Origin: Perca fluviatilis
Taxonomy: Eukaryota > Chordata > Actinopteri > Perciformes > Percidae
Direction of reading: 5' to 3'
Assembly: GCF_010015445.1 (NCBI RefSeq)
Contig: NC_053120.1
Location: 10,074,114-10,138,113 of the forward strand
DNA: 64,000 nt
Shown: positions 38,908 to 48,725 of the stretch, in pieces
How positions within the stretch are numbered: position 1 is the first letter of the stretch
Layout: every line of letters begins with the position of its first letter
Made by a program: the position numbers and the translations under genes
The notes under the pieces: model-generated
What the model saw: only the letters and a program-made list of their open reading frames with translations
What the model was told of the DNA's origin: nothing
Databases searched by the model: none

Positions 38908-39310
38908 ATGGTTGTCTATTAACTTGTTCAAAAACTATCTGGAGTTGTCAAGGCTCAGGCGGACAGAGGCGAAAAAGTAGTTTGTTGATGCTTTTTCGGA
39001 GAAGCGACTGGAGAAGTTTTGTGGACACAACATAGCAGGGACCTATTGGGAGAAGGCTCTTTGTCACTCATACTCACACACAAGCTCTGACACACACTCA
39101 CCGAGAGGAAGAGAGAGAGAGAGAGTGTGTGGAGACGCGGCTTGGTGCTGGTTGTTTTTGTCCAGAGAAAAAGTTGCAGAGAGAAATCGACAGGTAACTT
39201 TTAGCAGCAGCAGCCTGCGCTCCTCACTGTCCTCTCTTTGGCTCGTGGAGTTTGTCTCTGTGTTTTCTTTTTTTCCTCTGCTCGGGAGCTCCAACTAAAA
39301 GCTGTTCCTG
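38908..39310 (+). other. sox2: sox2 5' UTR
   Basis: About 400 bases between the inferred start site and the sox2 ATG. The first 45 bases (ATGGTTGTCTATTAACTTGT and following, through GGAGTTGTCAAGG) closely match what I recall of the human SOX2 leader. The rest is less similar and includes a short GA run near 39113-39126. Several upstream ATGs exist (see the separate uORF entry). A GT-containing CAGGTAAC at about 39190-39197 resembles a splice donor, but known sox2 genes are intronless, so I do not call an intron. Confidence 0.7.
38988..39035 (+). other. Upstream ORF in the sox2 leader (15 codons)
   Basis: An ATG at 38988 opens a frame of 15 codons ending in TAG at 39033-39035, all within the 5' UTR. 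An ATG at 38904 is in the same frame with no stop between, so transcripts starting slightly upstream would carry a 43-codon uORF. A third ATG at 38908 closes after four codons. Such ORFs could lower translation of sox2. That is an inference; nothing here shows that they are translated. Confidence 0.4.
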
Positions 39311-40273
39311 ATGTATAACATGATGGAGACTGAACTGAAGCCCCCAGCTCCCCAGACCAACACGGGGGGCTCGGGCAACACCAACACGTCTGGCACCGGC
39401 CCCAACCAGAAAAACAGTCCGGAGCGGGTCAAGAGACCCATGAACGCGTTCATGGTGTGGTCCCGGGGCCAGAGGAGGAAGATGGCCCAAGAAAATCCCA
39501 AAATGCACAATTCGGAGATAAGCAAGAGACTGGGCGCAGAGTGGAAACTTCTGTCGGAAAGCGAGAAGAGACCTTTCATCGACGAAGCCAAGAGGCTCCG
39601 GGCCCTGCACATGAAGGAGCATCCGGATTACAAATACCGGCCCCGGCGGAAAACCAAGACCCTCATGAAGAAGGACAAGTACACCTTGCCCGGCGGGCTG
39701 CTGTCTCCCGGAGGGAACGGGATGGGAGCTGGGGTCGGGGTGGGGGCCGGCCTGGGCGGTGGGGTGAACCAGCGGATGGACAGCTACGCGGCGCACATGA
39801 ACGGCTGGACCAACGGTGGCTACGGCATGATGCAAGACCAGCTGAGCTACCAGCACCCGGGGCTGAACGCGCACAACCCGAGCCAGATGCAGTCCATGCA
39901 CCGCTATGACATGAGCGCCCTGCAGTACAACAGCATGACCAGCTCCCAAAGCTACATGAACGGCTCCCCGACATACTCCATGTCCTATTCCCAGCAAACC
40001 ACGCCGGGGATGACCGCCCTGGGCTCCATGGGGCCCTCCTCGGTGGTGAAGTCCGAGTCCAGCAGCTCCAGCCCGCCCGTCGTCACCTCGTCTTCCCACC
40101 GGGCCGGGCCGGGCTGCCAAAGCGGAGATCTGAGAGACATGATCAGCATGTACCTGCCCGGGGCGGAGGTCAGCGATCAGACCGCCCAGACCCGGCTACA
40201 CATGTCCGGGCACTACCAGAGCACCGTGCCCGGGACGACGATCAACGGCACGCTGCCGTTAACACACATGTAA
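39311..40273 (+). CDS. sox2: Transcription factor Sox2 (SOXB1 HMG-box protein), single exon
   Basis: Complete intronless frame of 320 codons ending in TAA. The product binds DNA in the nucleus and maintains pluripotent and neural progenitor states, usually with POU or PAX partners (known for the family). Seen here: a short Gly/Thr/Asn-rich N-terminus; an HMG box at about residues 41-109, starting [10 protein letters not shown]; basic nuclear-localisation clusters at both ends of the box (RGQRRK at 52-57, PRRK at 111-114); the group B segment [14 protein letters not shown] (116-129); a Gly-rich stretch (134-152); and a Ser/Met/Tyr/Gln-rich activation region. VKSE (246-249) is a sumoylation-type site, and the C-terminus is LPLTHM. 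The start is chosen because [10 protein letters not shown] is the conserved Sox2 N-terminus. Mammalian Sox2 is about 317-319 residues. This copy lacks the mammalian N-terminal Gly and Ala runs and looks intact. Sox3 and Sox1 are excluded by the two ends of the protein. Confidence 0.98.
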   Translation: MYNMMETELKPPAPQTNTGGSGNTNTSGTGPNQKNSPERVKRPMNAFMVWSRGQRRKMAQENPKMHNSEISKRLGAEWKLLSESEKRPFIDEAKRLRALHMKEHPDYKYRPRRKTKTLMKKDKYTLPGGLLSPGGNGMGAGVGVGAGLGGGVNQRMDSYAAHMNGWTNGGYGMMQDQLSYQHPGLNAHNPSQMQSMHRYDMSALQYNSMTSSQSYMNGSPTYSMSYSQQTTPGMTALGSMGPSSVVKSESSSSSPPVVTSSSHRAGPGCQSGDLRDMISMYLPGAEVSDQTAQTRLHMSGHYQSTVPGTTINGTLPLTHM

Positions 40274-40297
40274 GAGACACAAAGCAGAGAGAGAGGT

Positions 40298-40328
<31 letters not shown>

Positions 40329-41209
40329 AAAAGAACTTTTATAAGAGAAACTGTGGACTATTAACGTTGGACTATTTTTGTACAGAAAAATTTCGGGGTG
40401 GGAAAAGTTGTATAGAAGTCTCCAGGAAAAAGGACACACGACTCTTTTTTTTTCTTTCATTTTATTCTAAGGAAGCTCTAGAGGAACGGTAGGAGATCCC
40501 CTCTTCACTGGTGGATGAAGTTTGGAAGACTAGAAAGTGGGAGTCGCAATCAAATGTTTTATTATTGCAATCACCTTTTGTACAGTATTTATCAAAGAAA
40601 CATTACAATCAGATGAAATTGTTTGTTAAACTGCAAGAGGTTGCATTTTTCTTTTTTCTTTTTCATATAAGGCAACGCCAGTTCTGCAAAAAAAATATTA
40701 AAAGTGAAGATGGCAGAACTGGAATTATGTGGGGAGCGATCAGTTATGCTCCTTTATTACTGCAAACATTGGAAAGAAAAGGGACATAAAAACGAAGCAG
40801 GTAATACTGTTTTTTTTCCATTTAAGGTCAATATTACTAAACATTTTAATTTCTTTAAAAAAGTTAAGACACTTTTTGTTCTCATACAGCTTAAAATATA
40901 GGTTGTTAATTTATATTTCCGTCTCCCACTTTTCATCTGTTAGAGGTATGACGCTTGTGCTCTTTATTTTCTAATTGATTTGTACAATTTCTGTATATTT
41001 ACTGTGATATTTTAAGTTTTTATTTCGAAATTCATTCCCGTAGTTGTATTTTAAAAATTGTGGCCTGCAGTACGCAGAAGCCAACCACTCCATGTATATA
41101 TATACCGGAACTAATACCATCCTTATAACAGTTACAGTTTCAGCTGAGTATATTTTTTTTCAATATGCAGTTTGAAATGAATAAATTTTGGAAATTTGGA
41201 TACTTGAAA
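40274..41209 (+). other. sox2: sox2 3' UTR
   Basis: Begins with a GA-rich run (about 40287-40324), then AT-rich sequence. Two parts resemble the human SOX2 3' UTR as I recall it: TTTTGTACAGTATTTATC near 40576, and a distal block from about 40975 to 41209 (CTGTATATTTACTGTGATAT, CCGTAGTTGTATTTTAAAA, ATCCTTATAACAG, and AATAAATTTTGGAAAT). Conservation of the end of the UTR argues for regulation through this RNA. TGTATATA at 41093-41100 fits the Pumilio consensus UGUANAUA. Confidence 0.8.
41180..41185 (+). terminator. sox2: sox2 polyadenylation signal AATAAA
   Basis: Canonical AATAAA inside the conserved distal 3' UTR block, at the position corresponding to the signal in human SOX2 as recalled. 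Cleavage is expected about 15-25 bases downstream, near 41200-41210, where a GT-rich stretch (TTGTTTTGAGTTTTG) follows. Confidence 0.8.
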
Positions 41210-42089
41210 TTGTTTTGAGTTTTGATTTTATTTCTCTGTCATTTTGTGTGCAGGTTAAATTGTCATCTGTCTGTTGAGCTGTTCTGTCTTCTGATGCTAT
41301 TCACTGTAAATGTAACACTGACTTTTTACATCATGCATATAAATATTAGACATCAGCTAACACAAATAACAGTTTTTTTGCTTCTTTTGAAAAATCCCCT
41401 GATCCAATAACAAAGCTTGTGCGTCGTGGTTTCTATTTTCTAGTGCCTGCGGACGGCTCCTTCAAGCCAAAGTTTGTTGCCTGTTTCCTAAAAAGAGGGA
41501 AGATTTTTCCACAGACATCCCCAGACTGTTATTTCTCCTCTTCTATTATAAAACAACAACAACAACAAAAAATCCTCAATAAGCTGCTGTTGAGGCCCAA
41601 GCTGCATTTTAGAATGTCTTTCCATTTTAATTAGCCTAATTTAATACTGCATAATATATATTATTTTGTAGACCTGTTGGTATTGTTGGCCAGTTTTTGA
41701 ATGGAACAGGAGACTGAGGGAAGAATAATTACATATCTTGTTTATAAACCAGATGTATTTCCTCATTCGTAGTTATTATAGGTTTGTGTTAACCGACAGG
41801 AGGATTTCTGTCATTGGTGGATTTTAATTTCCTAATGGCACTTGACTGTGACACCAGCATATCTGGATATTTATGAGTATTTACAACAACCTAATCCCAT
41901 GAGCTCAGAGTCTTTTTTGTCATGTTGTAACGGTTCCTCTTGATGTTTGGTTTAACTAATAAGGTGGGCTACCTTTTGGACGCGTTTCTCCAAATCATGA
42001 AGCTGCAGCTTATCAGCCTAAATGTTCAATTAGGTCTAAATTGAAGGTGAGCCCTCTTGAAAGGAGCCAGGCGAGCGGGACCAGTCGGG
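41210..42089. other. Gene-free stretch downstream of sox2
   Basis: AT-rich, with CAACAACAACAACAA at about 41554. Nothing else recognised. Confidence 0.45.
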
Positions 42090-42376
42090 ATGGCCTTTCT
42101 CCCGCAATGTAATGGCTCTATATAAAGTCTCGGATGTGGCCATTTTAATTTAATGTTTAATCAAACGGTCCCTGCTGTTTTCCGTTAACCACGGTTCTCA
42201 CGGTTCAAGCTCTCCGGTGACTCCACACCACCACCACCACCACCCCTGCCTCACGGAACCGGTTCCAAAATGTTCCCATGCATCTCTCAGCCAGCAGGCT
42301 GATCCCCCCCCACCCCCCTCCTTATAATATTAATCCTTATGATGAGCTAACTGCTTGCTCTGAATTTAACTAACGG

Positions 42377-42380
<4 letters not shown>

Positions 42381-42440
<60 letters not shown>

Positions 42441-42446
42441 ACACAC
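42381..42446 (+). repeat. (TG)n array
   Basis: TG at 42381-42438 followed immediately by ACACACACA, giving a small self-complementary end. Confidence 0.95.
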
Positions 42447-42552
42447 AGCGAGGTAGATTAGGGCCGTTGTGTCTTGCAGGCTGGGTCCCGGGGGAGCGGA
42501 GCTCACATTAACCGGCAGATGAATATTTGAAGAGGCCCCTCGGTATTTAGCC

Positions 42553-42554
<2 letters not shown>

Positions 42555-42626
<72 letters not shown>
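42555..42626 (+). repeat. (TC)n array inside a CNE-like block
   Basis: About 35 TC units between TATTTAGCCG on the left and AGCCGGGCCTTTAAGAGG on the right, both of which look like unique conserved-type sequence. Confidence 0.95.
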
Positions 42627-42629
<3 letters not shown>

Positions 42630-42740
42630 CGGGCCTTTAAGAGGTCAAGAGATCGTTGGTTGCCCCGTTAATTATTGATCCGAGCAGCTGAATTGGTTGT
42701 AATAGCCGAGAACACCGGTGATAAATAAGTTGTTTTTAAA

Positions 42741-43820
42741 AGGTCGGATGAGTAGACACATTAAAGTCTCATTTTTTTTTCTTGCCATGAACACCGGGCC
42801 CCTGAAGGCCCCGCGAAATTATTAATTTTCCCGGCTGGGCGCTGCACCTTTGATGTGGTTGGAAAGCTTTTTGAATGGAGAGAATACTTGATGTAGGCTA
42901 TTTGATGCTTAACTTGTATTTTCTGGAGTAATAATAAAAAGCTGTAGCCTTTTTGTGACGCCTGTAAAGATTGCATGTTGACACAATCAGGAGGCCCAGG
43001 CTTCTTTTAAAACTGCAAGCAAATCCTTAGGCAAAGTACTTTACACTTGTATGGTGTTGTAGGCTATTTGATAGGCCTGTATGCCCCTTTCTTAACTTTC
43101 CATTTGGAGAGTAGGTTTTTGGCCTACTTAAACACAGTTAAACACATCCATGCTGTACGTGTCCACTCTTTCTTTGTATTTTCTTGGGAAAACCATGCCT
43201 TAACATAAAACCGTCTCTTCCCATGTGAGTGAGGCCAAACAGTCACAAAGTAGGACACGGTAAATGTTCACTCTGAAAACACTGGTATCGCGCTATCTCA
43301 GTAGAAAAATATTAGCCCGCATTTAGCCCTTGTGCTTTCCAAAATGTGATTTAATCTCAGAGGCGCTTTAAACTCACTGGCGCTCCTGTTCAAACATTAA
43401 ATAAAGGCGCTGCACAGCCAGCGCTGACGGTCAAACACGGAATCCAGTGTCTAAAATGTTACACCTCGTACGGTGATAATGCGTCGACAGGGACAGAAGC
43501 CACTGTGACTTTTTCTACCTATTATACTTTGTTAAAAATAAATGTTATAAAAAAGGCCACAGTCTGATTTTTCTGATTTGTTATTTAAAAAAAATAAAAA
43601 ATCTGGTCTTCCTTAAATTTCCATTCAGGCTTTTACAACGCAGACAACCAGGTGTGTTTTGTGTGATATAGAAGGTAGGAGGCCCGGTCAAGGTGTTCCC
43701 CTACATCCTTTCATCCACCCACCCACCCATCCATCCATGTAGCCTATCTACCCATCCGTCCATTCATCCATCCCTTCATCCATCCATCCATCCGTCTCCC
43801 CTTCTGTTTCTCGCGTGCAG
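42741..43820. other. Gene-free stretch; CCAT-rich near its end
   Basis: A degraded CCAT/CCAC run (43712-43795) precedes the candidate exon acceptor at 43820. Confidence 0.45.
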
Positions 43821-43864
43821 AGTCTGGCTGTCGCAGCTCGAGGATATTTGGACTGCAACAGGTG
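43821..43864 (+). ncRNA. Candidate small downstream exon of sox2ot
   Basis: A 44-base segment is preceded by a clear acceptor (CCCCTTCTGTTTCTCGCGTGCAG, ending at 43820) and followed by a donor (GTAAGC at 43865-43870; an alternative GT lies at 43862). It lies about 2.6 kb past the sox2 poly(A) site on the same strand. Together with the block at 35138-35430 it would put sox2 wholly within one intron, as in known SOX2-OT genes. The segment has no repeat character. Only RNA data can confirm that it is spliced. Confidence 0.42.
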
Positions 43865-43870
43865 GTAAGC

Positions 43871-44399
43871 GCGCGCCTCTGCTTTTTTTTTTTTTCTTTT
43901 CTTTTTTTTTTTGCCCCCGCTTTAAAAAAACAAAAAAAGCTCCCAGATGTTATCTATAACCTGGCGCGTGTTTATATCTGGAGCTCGGGCTGTTTCTATA
44001 GTGGCCGTTAGTACAACATTTAAATGTTACATTTCGTAGCCTACGGTTACACTTTACGTGTCTTGTTATTGTAGGCAGTGTTATAGATCATAGGCTACAT
44101 GTTATAATGTAGCCTATATGATAAAATAACAAATGTTATTGTAGGGTCTGGCTCGGTCACAGCACGTCATGAACCATTTGAAACAAGTTAGAGGCAAGGC
44201 CTCATCAAAAGTGACATAATAATAAAATTAATTAAATGAAAGGCTATCATTTAAAAAAAAGTTAAGATGGCCCCTTTCCAAATCCTATGTTTGTTGTTGA
44301 GATTATATGATTTTTAAAATTAGGTCAGATGACCCCCCCTCACCCGCACACACACACACACACACACAAACAAAACGAGTTTAGTGGCCTGTAATCCCA
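43871..44399. other. Gene-free stretch
   Basis: T-rich tract after the candidate donor, then AT-rich sequence with TAGGCTACA-type words. Confidence 0.45.
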
Positions 44400-44580
44400 C
44401 GAGAGCCACTTTCCTTTTTCACCACTTGCGGATAATAAGGAGGCGGGGGCATGACGTCACCCACACATGAAGCGCTCCTATGGTCCTAATGTGTTTCCGT
44501 TGGTTAGTTTACATTAGAAATATTTGGTCTTCTGTGGCAGCCAATTAATTCAATTGGCATAACGAAAAACCCAAAATAAT
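44400..44580. promoter_or_regulatory. CRE-containing GC-rich block
   Basis: GC box GGCGGGGGC followed by a full palindromic CRE TGACGTCA (44452-44459), then TTCCGTTGGTTAGTTTAC and CCAATTAATTCAATTGGC. It could be a CNE or a small promoter. No gene follows. Confidence 0.3.
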
Positions 44581-45245
44581 GCCTGTTTGAACAGTTAGCC
44601 AGCCTATTTGAAATGTATAGGCCTATTAATAATCACCTCTATGATTACAAAATAACAGTAGCCTTCAGAAGAAAATGGTAGCCTATATTTTCAAAATCAT
44701 TCATTTACCCATTTTACGCCATTCGTTGTCATCAGAGACACACAGGCTTGTGTTCACTCCCTGACTGACAGGTCTTCCAACGACAGCAAATCGATATTAC
44801 CTGAGGCAGTTAGATATCTGTTTTTACAACATGCAAACACACAGACATGTATTTTATTAATTTTACAATATAAATAATGTTTTCCTCATTTTTCAGGAAT
44901 TATTCCGTTATGGTAATAAGGCCATGTCTGATTTGTATGGCCAAATAAGAGTAGATTGGGCCTTTTAACGTAGCTGCAGGCTTTGACACATGGGCCTGAT
45001 AAATTAATGATTTGGTCTCATGAGGATGCAAGTCAAAGGAAAGGAACGTTAGTAAAGTGAATGTAGCCTTCCCATAAGGCCCACGCTGAGCGAATACAAC
45101 TGGAAACCTCTAAAATATCAACCAAACGGTGTTTATGTTTGATTCTGCAACCCAGAAGTTTTTTTTAAAGATTGCCGAACATCTCTGACTCTGCTTTTCT
45201 CACAGAGAAAGAATGGGTGAATAGCAAAACTGTCAGAGCAGAGAG
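44581..45245. other. Gene-free AT-rich stretch
   Basis: TAGCCTATA-type words recur. Nothing else. Confidence 0.45.
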
Positions 45246-45284
<39 letters not shown>

Positions 45285-45310
45285 CGCGCGTGTAGGCGCG
45301 CGCACGTGTG
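45246..45310 (+). repeat. (TG)n(CG)n alternating purine-pyrimidine tract
   Basis: TG to about 45276, then seven CG units (45277-45290), a short break (TGTAGG) and GCGCGCGCACGTGTGTG. Confidence 0.95.
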
Positions 45311-45397
45311 TGGAGTGCAGAGGGACTGAATGGCAGCCAGTAGCCTGCTGATCTAGCGCAGGTGCAGGGAAGGGAAGCGGGCGTTGTGTGTGTGGAG

Positions 45398-45400
<3 letters not shown>

Positions 45401-45444
<44 letters not shown>

Positions 45445-45483
45445 TCACCCACCCACCCACCCACCCACACTCGCGCGCACACA

Positions 45484-45532
<49 letters not shown>
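45401..45532 (+). repeat. (TC)n, (CCCA)n and (CA)n compound tract
   Basis: TC at 45401-45438, CCCA units at 45446-45468, and CA at 45485-45532. The CA part can pair with the TG array at 45246. Confidence 0.95.
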
Positions 45533-45535
<3 letters not shown>

Positions 45536-46739
45536 CACACTCACTCACTTCCATTGAATAGGACCACACACTGACACAGACCAGCATGCCATCAGCCTCG
45601 CGCTGCTCTCGGCCTGCATTCTCAGAGGCTCGAGGCCTCTGCAACACTCACCACCCCTTCCTTCTTCCCCCCCCCCTCCCCCCCCTCTCCTCCGCCACCA
45701 CGTCACCAGCGGCTCGAGCTCCGTTTATCATTTCTGCTCATTGATGCTGACAGCTTTATAGAGCGCCATCATTAAAGGAATGCACGGTTACAGCGGATCA
45801 ACAACTCTCGACACCCCCCCCCAAAAAAAAAAAAAAAAAGTTGTGTTCTCTTTTGTTGTTAATGTAACTATAACTTAGGCTACTGTCTGACAGTATAGGC
45901 TACAAACTGTTAGACTCAGCAACACCTGCACCAGCTTCAACATTGGTTACATTATGTAAAAGACTTTTTAGGCTACATTTCCAGCTACTTCCATACTTTT
46001 ATTTAACATTTTAATTGAGTATTTCTTTCTTGTTTGGCATTCACTCTTTACACAGTACCCACTAACGGCCGATATAGGCTTGTGTACTATTTAGGTTCCC
46101 ACCAGACAAAATGAAAAACAGTTAGTGTTTTTTTACGTGTGATGGTGAACAATGTCTCGTAGGTGTAAAAGATGACTTGTGTTAACAGTTCTAAAAGAGT
46201 TTATTGATAGTTTCCAGTCCTCTGATAACATATTGTTGTACTAGTTTGCTTCTTGAAGAGATTAGCCACGAGAAAGTGCAAGAGAGAGGAGGAAGAAGAG
46301 AGACGGATGGGGGGGGGGGTTTCTCTGAGAGGAGGCGACAAACAACAATATAAGGCCTGTTGTTGTACTGTAGCCTGCCAGGGTAGACCCTTCAGCTCTG
46401 CGCTAAAGCCGATCTGATCTCTGCAATGAAAAGAACTCGGTCACTAATAAATCAGTTGAGCTCAAAAGAAAAAGCTGCTCTTACTCCACAATGTTTAAGT
46501 AGCATAATATTATTTCTCTTTTAGGCCACTTAGTTTATTTGTAATTGATTAAAAAACCCAACCCCACTGTTGTTTTAAAATGTTTTGTTAATTTATTAGT
46601 ATTTTAATATTCTTTCTCTGTACTCCATAATATAGGCCTATATTAAATCTTTATTTTATGTTTAGGCCCTCTATACGAGTGATTAAATAGTGATATTGAA
46701 AAACCAATTGCTGTTATAATCACGGATTTTCGCGTGCTA
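45533..46739. other. Gene-free stretch
   Basis: 45690-45800 (CCGTTTATCATTTCTGCTCA, ATGCTGACAGCTTTATAGAG) looks unique and possibly conserved. The rest is AT-rich, with an A run at 45822-45839. Confidence 0.4.
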
Positions 46740-47160
46740 TATTTCAATGTGAAGACTAATTTTCCCTATAGTCCATATAAAATGCAAGTGTCAATGTGCA
46801 CATTGTCTTATAACTAATTCGAGTTAATACAGTCATAATGACAGTATAACGACACGCTAATTGGCCTTTTTTCCTTCACAACAATGCTACCAGATCAGCA
46901 TCTCTTTATGATTTAATAATGTCAAACGCTTGGCTGGCTGTGCTGGCTGCTGAGCCTGCTGGCTGCTGTTGGGAAGAGGACAATGCATCTCCGATTCAGG
47001 AGATCTACTCACAGGCTATATGGTCATTGAAAACAAATGCAAGTGAGGAGAGGACACAGGCTTTTCAGCCTTCAGCAGGACATTTTAACAGATTGAATTT
47101 GAAAAGGCACGAGGGGGCTTTTATGTTCAAACAAACAGTCTCTAATTCAAATAAAAAATA
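46740..47160. promoter_or_regulatory. CNE-like block downstream of sox2
   Basis: Contains GTGCACATTGTCTTATAAC, CTTCACAACAATGCTACC and GAGGACAATGCATCTCC, where SOX-type ACAAT overlaps ATGCAT. Unique sequence with no gene. The 80-codon frame in it has no recognisable features. Confidence 0.33.
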
Positions 47161-47240
47161 AAGGCAATTATCAACAATGCAGACATCATGATTTTTATTT
47201 TATTTATTTTTTAACATCTAATTCTCTTGTATATTTTCAG

Positions 47241-47443
47241 CTCTAGCTCATTCGGGCAGCATGAGGCAACAGGTGACTGACTGTATGGGACCAACCCATC
47301 GTGCAGCTACAAGTGAAAGTGGCGCTCGGTCCGCTGCTCCTTTGTTGTCCGGAAATTTGGAGACTGTGTTTACTGATGTCCCTCCTCGGGCCTGGGGAGG
47401 AGGGGGAGAGGGCAAAGGCGGGGGTGTAGTTTGCACACTCAGT
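47241..47443 (+). ncRNA. Weak candidate exon downstream of sox2
   Basis: An acceptor-like sequence (TTCTCTTGTATATTTTCAG, ending at 47240) is followed by a GC-rich stretch and a possible donor (CAGT then GTAAGC, intron starting at 47444). A shorter alternative ends at 47272 before GTGACT. It could be a further sox2ot exon, but the donor is only moderate and no conserved sequence is recognised. Confidence 0.2.
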
Positions 47444-48479
47444 GTAAGCAAAAAGAAAAACACCAAATCCGACTTCTTGATATCATTTGTCAGGAAAATC
47501 AATTACAATTTTCGGCTCAAAATAAAGCCTGAAAATGGCAGAATTGAATGTGTTAGTAGTGAGTGCGTAATACCGAAAATCTAAAGTAGGCTACTTGTCT
47601 ATAATAGCTCAGCCCATAGCTACACTATCAGAGCATTTCTACGATTTTTTTGTTTAATGTCTTTAGACATTGAAGCAGAACAACAATGTTCCTGCTTCCA
47701 TGCATCACGTCGCTGGTCTGGAACAACATCAGCGGGTTTCCAGGCTGACATGTCCGGCTCAAGGAGCCTGGCAGACCCGGGAGGGGAGGAGAGGAGAGGA
47801 GAGGAGAGGGGAGGGGGAGTGGAGAGGAGAAGGGTGGGATGCCTTTTGAAAACACAAAATCGTTGCTGGATTCACAGAACTTTCTTAAACACTGCAGTGA
47901 CTGGACAAAGCACACCCCCATCACGAGGTGTGATCCAGTTGTTGTGAGGTGTTGCAGCTGATCGTCCGGCCCGTGCACAGCTTTGATTTCCGCCACCGTC
48001 ACTTGTTAAATCAGGGAGGTCTCGATTTCTCGGCGTCTGGAATCAGCCGTTAGATAAATAATGTTTTTCGTTGCACAACAGTCTGACAACAAAATTGCAA
48101 ACACAATATAGCCTGAACTCCTGAACTCAATAGCTTTAACTCCATCTTAGATGTCCAGGACAAAAAAACGAGAGACAATTGATGATTTTGTTCCCTCGTT
48201 TAAAAGGAAATAGGGAAACATCTGAGAAGAAACAGGCATTACATGAGATGAATTCTGTTTTTATGTGGAATGATTTTAATGTTTGCACATGCAGGCGTTA
48301 AAGCTATTAGGCCTATATTTAAGCCACTGTGATCTAAAATGCCGTTTTATAATTCTACTTTCACTGTTACAAATATGCTTCTTGTGATGGCACCGCATTC
48401 AGAGATTCCTTTATAGAGAAGGCTGTTGAGCTGATGGGACTGAATCATCATTAACAAGCCAACAGACACAGGAACCCCC
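47444..48479. other. Gene-free stretch
   Basis: A GGAGAGGAGAGGAGAGG purine run lies at 47781-47815. No gene. Confidence 0.45.
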
Positions 48480-48725
48480 CATCCTCTGGTCTCATTTCCC
48501 AGCATAGACACTAACCTCTTTCACTCTGTCATCAGCCTGCCTCTCTCCCTCTCTCTCCCTCTCTCTCCCTCTCTCTCCCTCCACCGACTCCGGCACACAA
48601 CAGCACCGTCCATTGTTCCCGGCCCTCGCTCCCTCTGCCTGGCCCCCCGACCCAACTGTTGACCAACAACACTCGCACATTAAACGTGGAGGGGGACAGC
48701 GGGGAGGGGATTGTCCTATCCTACA
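48480..48725. promoter_or_regulatory. CNE-like block with a CTCTCTCC run
   Basis: Has ACCGTCCATTGTTCCCGG (SOX-type) and GGGGATTGTCCTATCC around a short CTCTCTCC run (48541-48582). Otherwise unique. Confidence 0.28.

Larger units (their letters stand above)
42090..42740. promoter_or_regulatory. CNE-like region downstream of sox2, split by TG and TC arrays
   Basis: Unique pieces include CCATTTTAATTTAATGTTTA (42140-42159), GAATATTTGAAGAGGCCCC and, after the TC array, GCCTTTAAGAGGTCAAGAGA and GTTAATTATTGATCCGAGC. About 1-1.5 kb past the sox2 poly(A) site. Confidence 0.36.

Noticed and set aside
39190..39197. Splice donor in the sox2 5' UTR (CAGGTAAC)
   Set aside because: sox2 is known as intronless, and no convincing acceptor lies before the ATG. 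Kept only as a remark.
39457..39909. 150-codon + frame inside sox2 in another frame
   Set aside because: Overlaps the HMG box in a shifted frame. The Sox2 frame is certain.
39224..40120. 298-codon frame on the minus strand over sox2
   Set aside because: It is the antisense shadow of the GC-rich sox2 coding sequence. Its Gly/Pro/Arg/His-rich product shows no domain.
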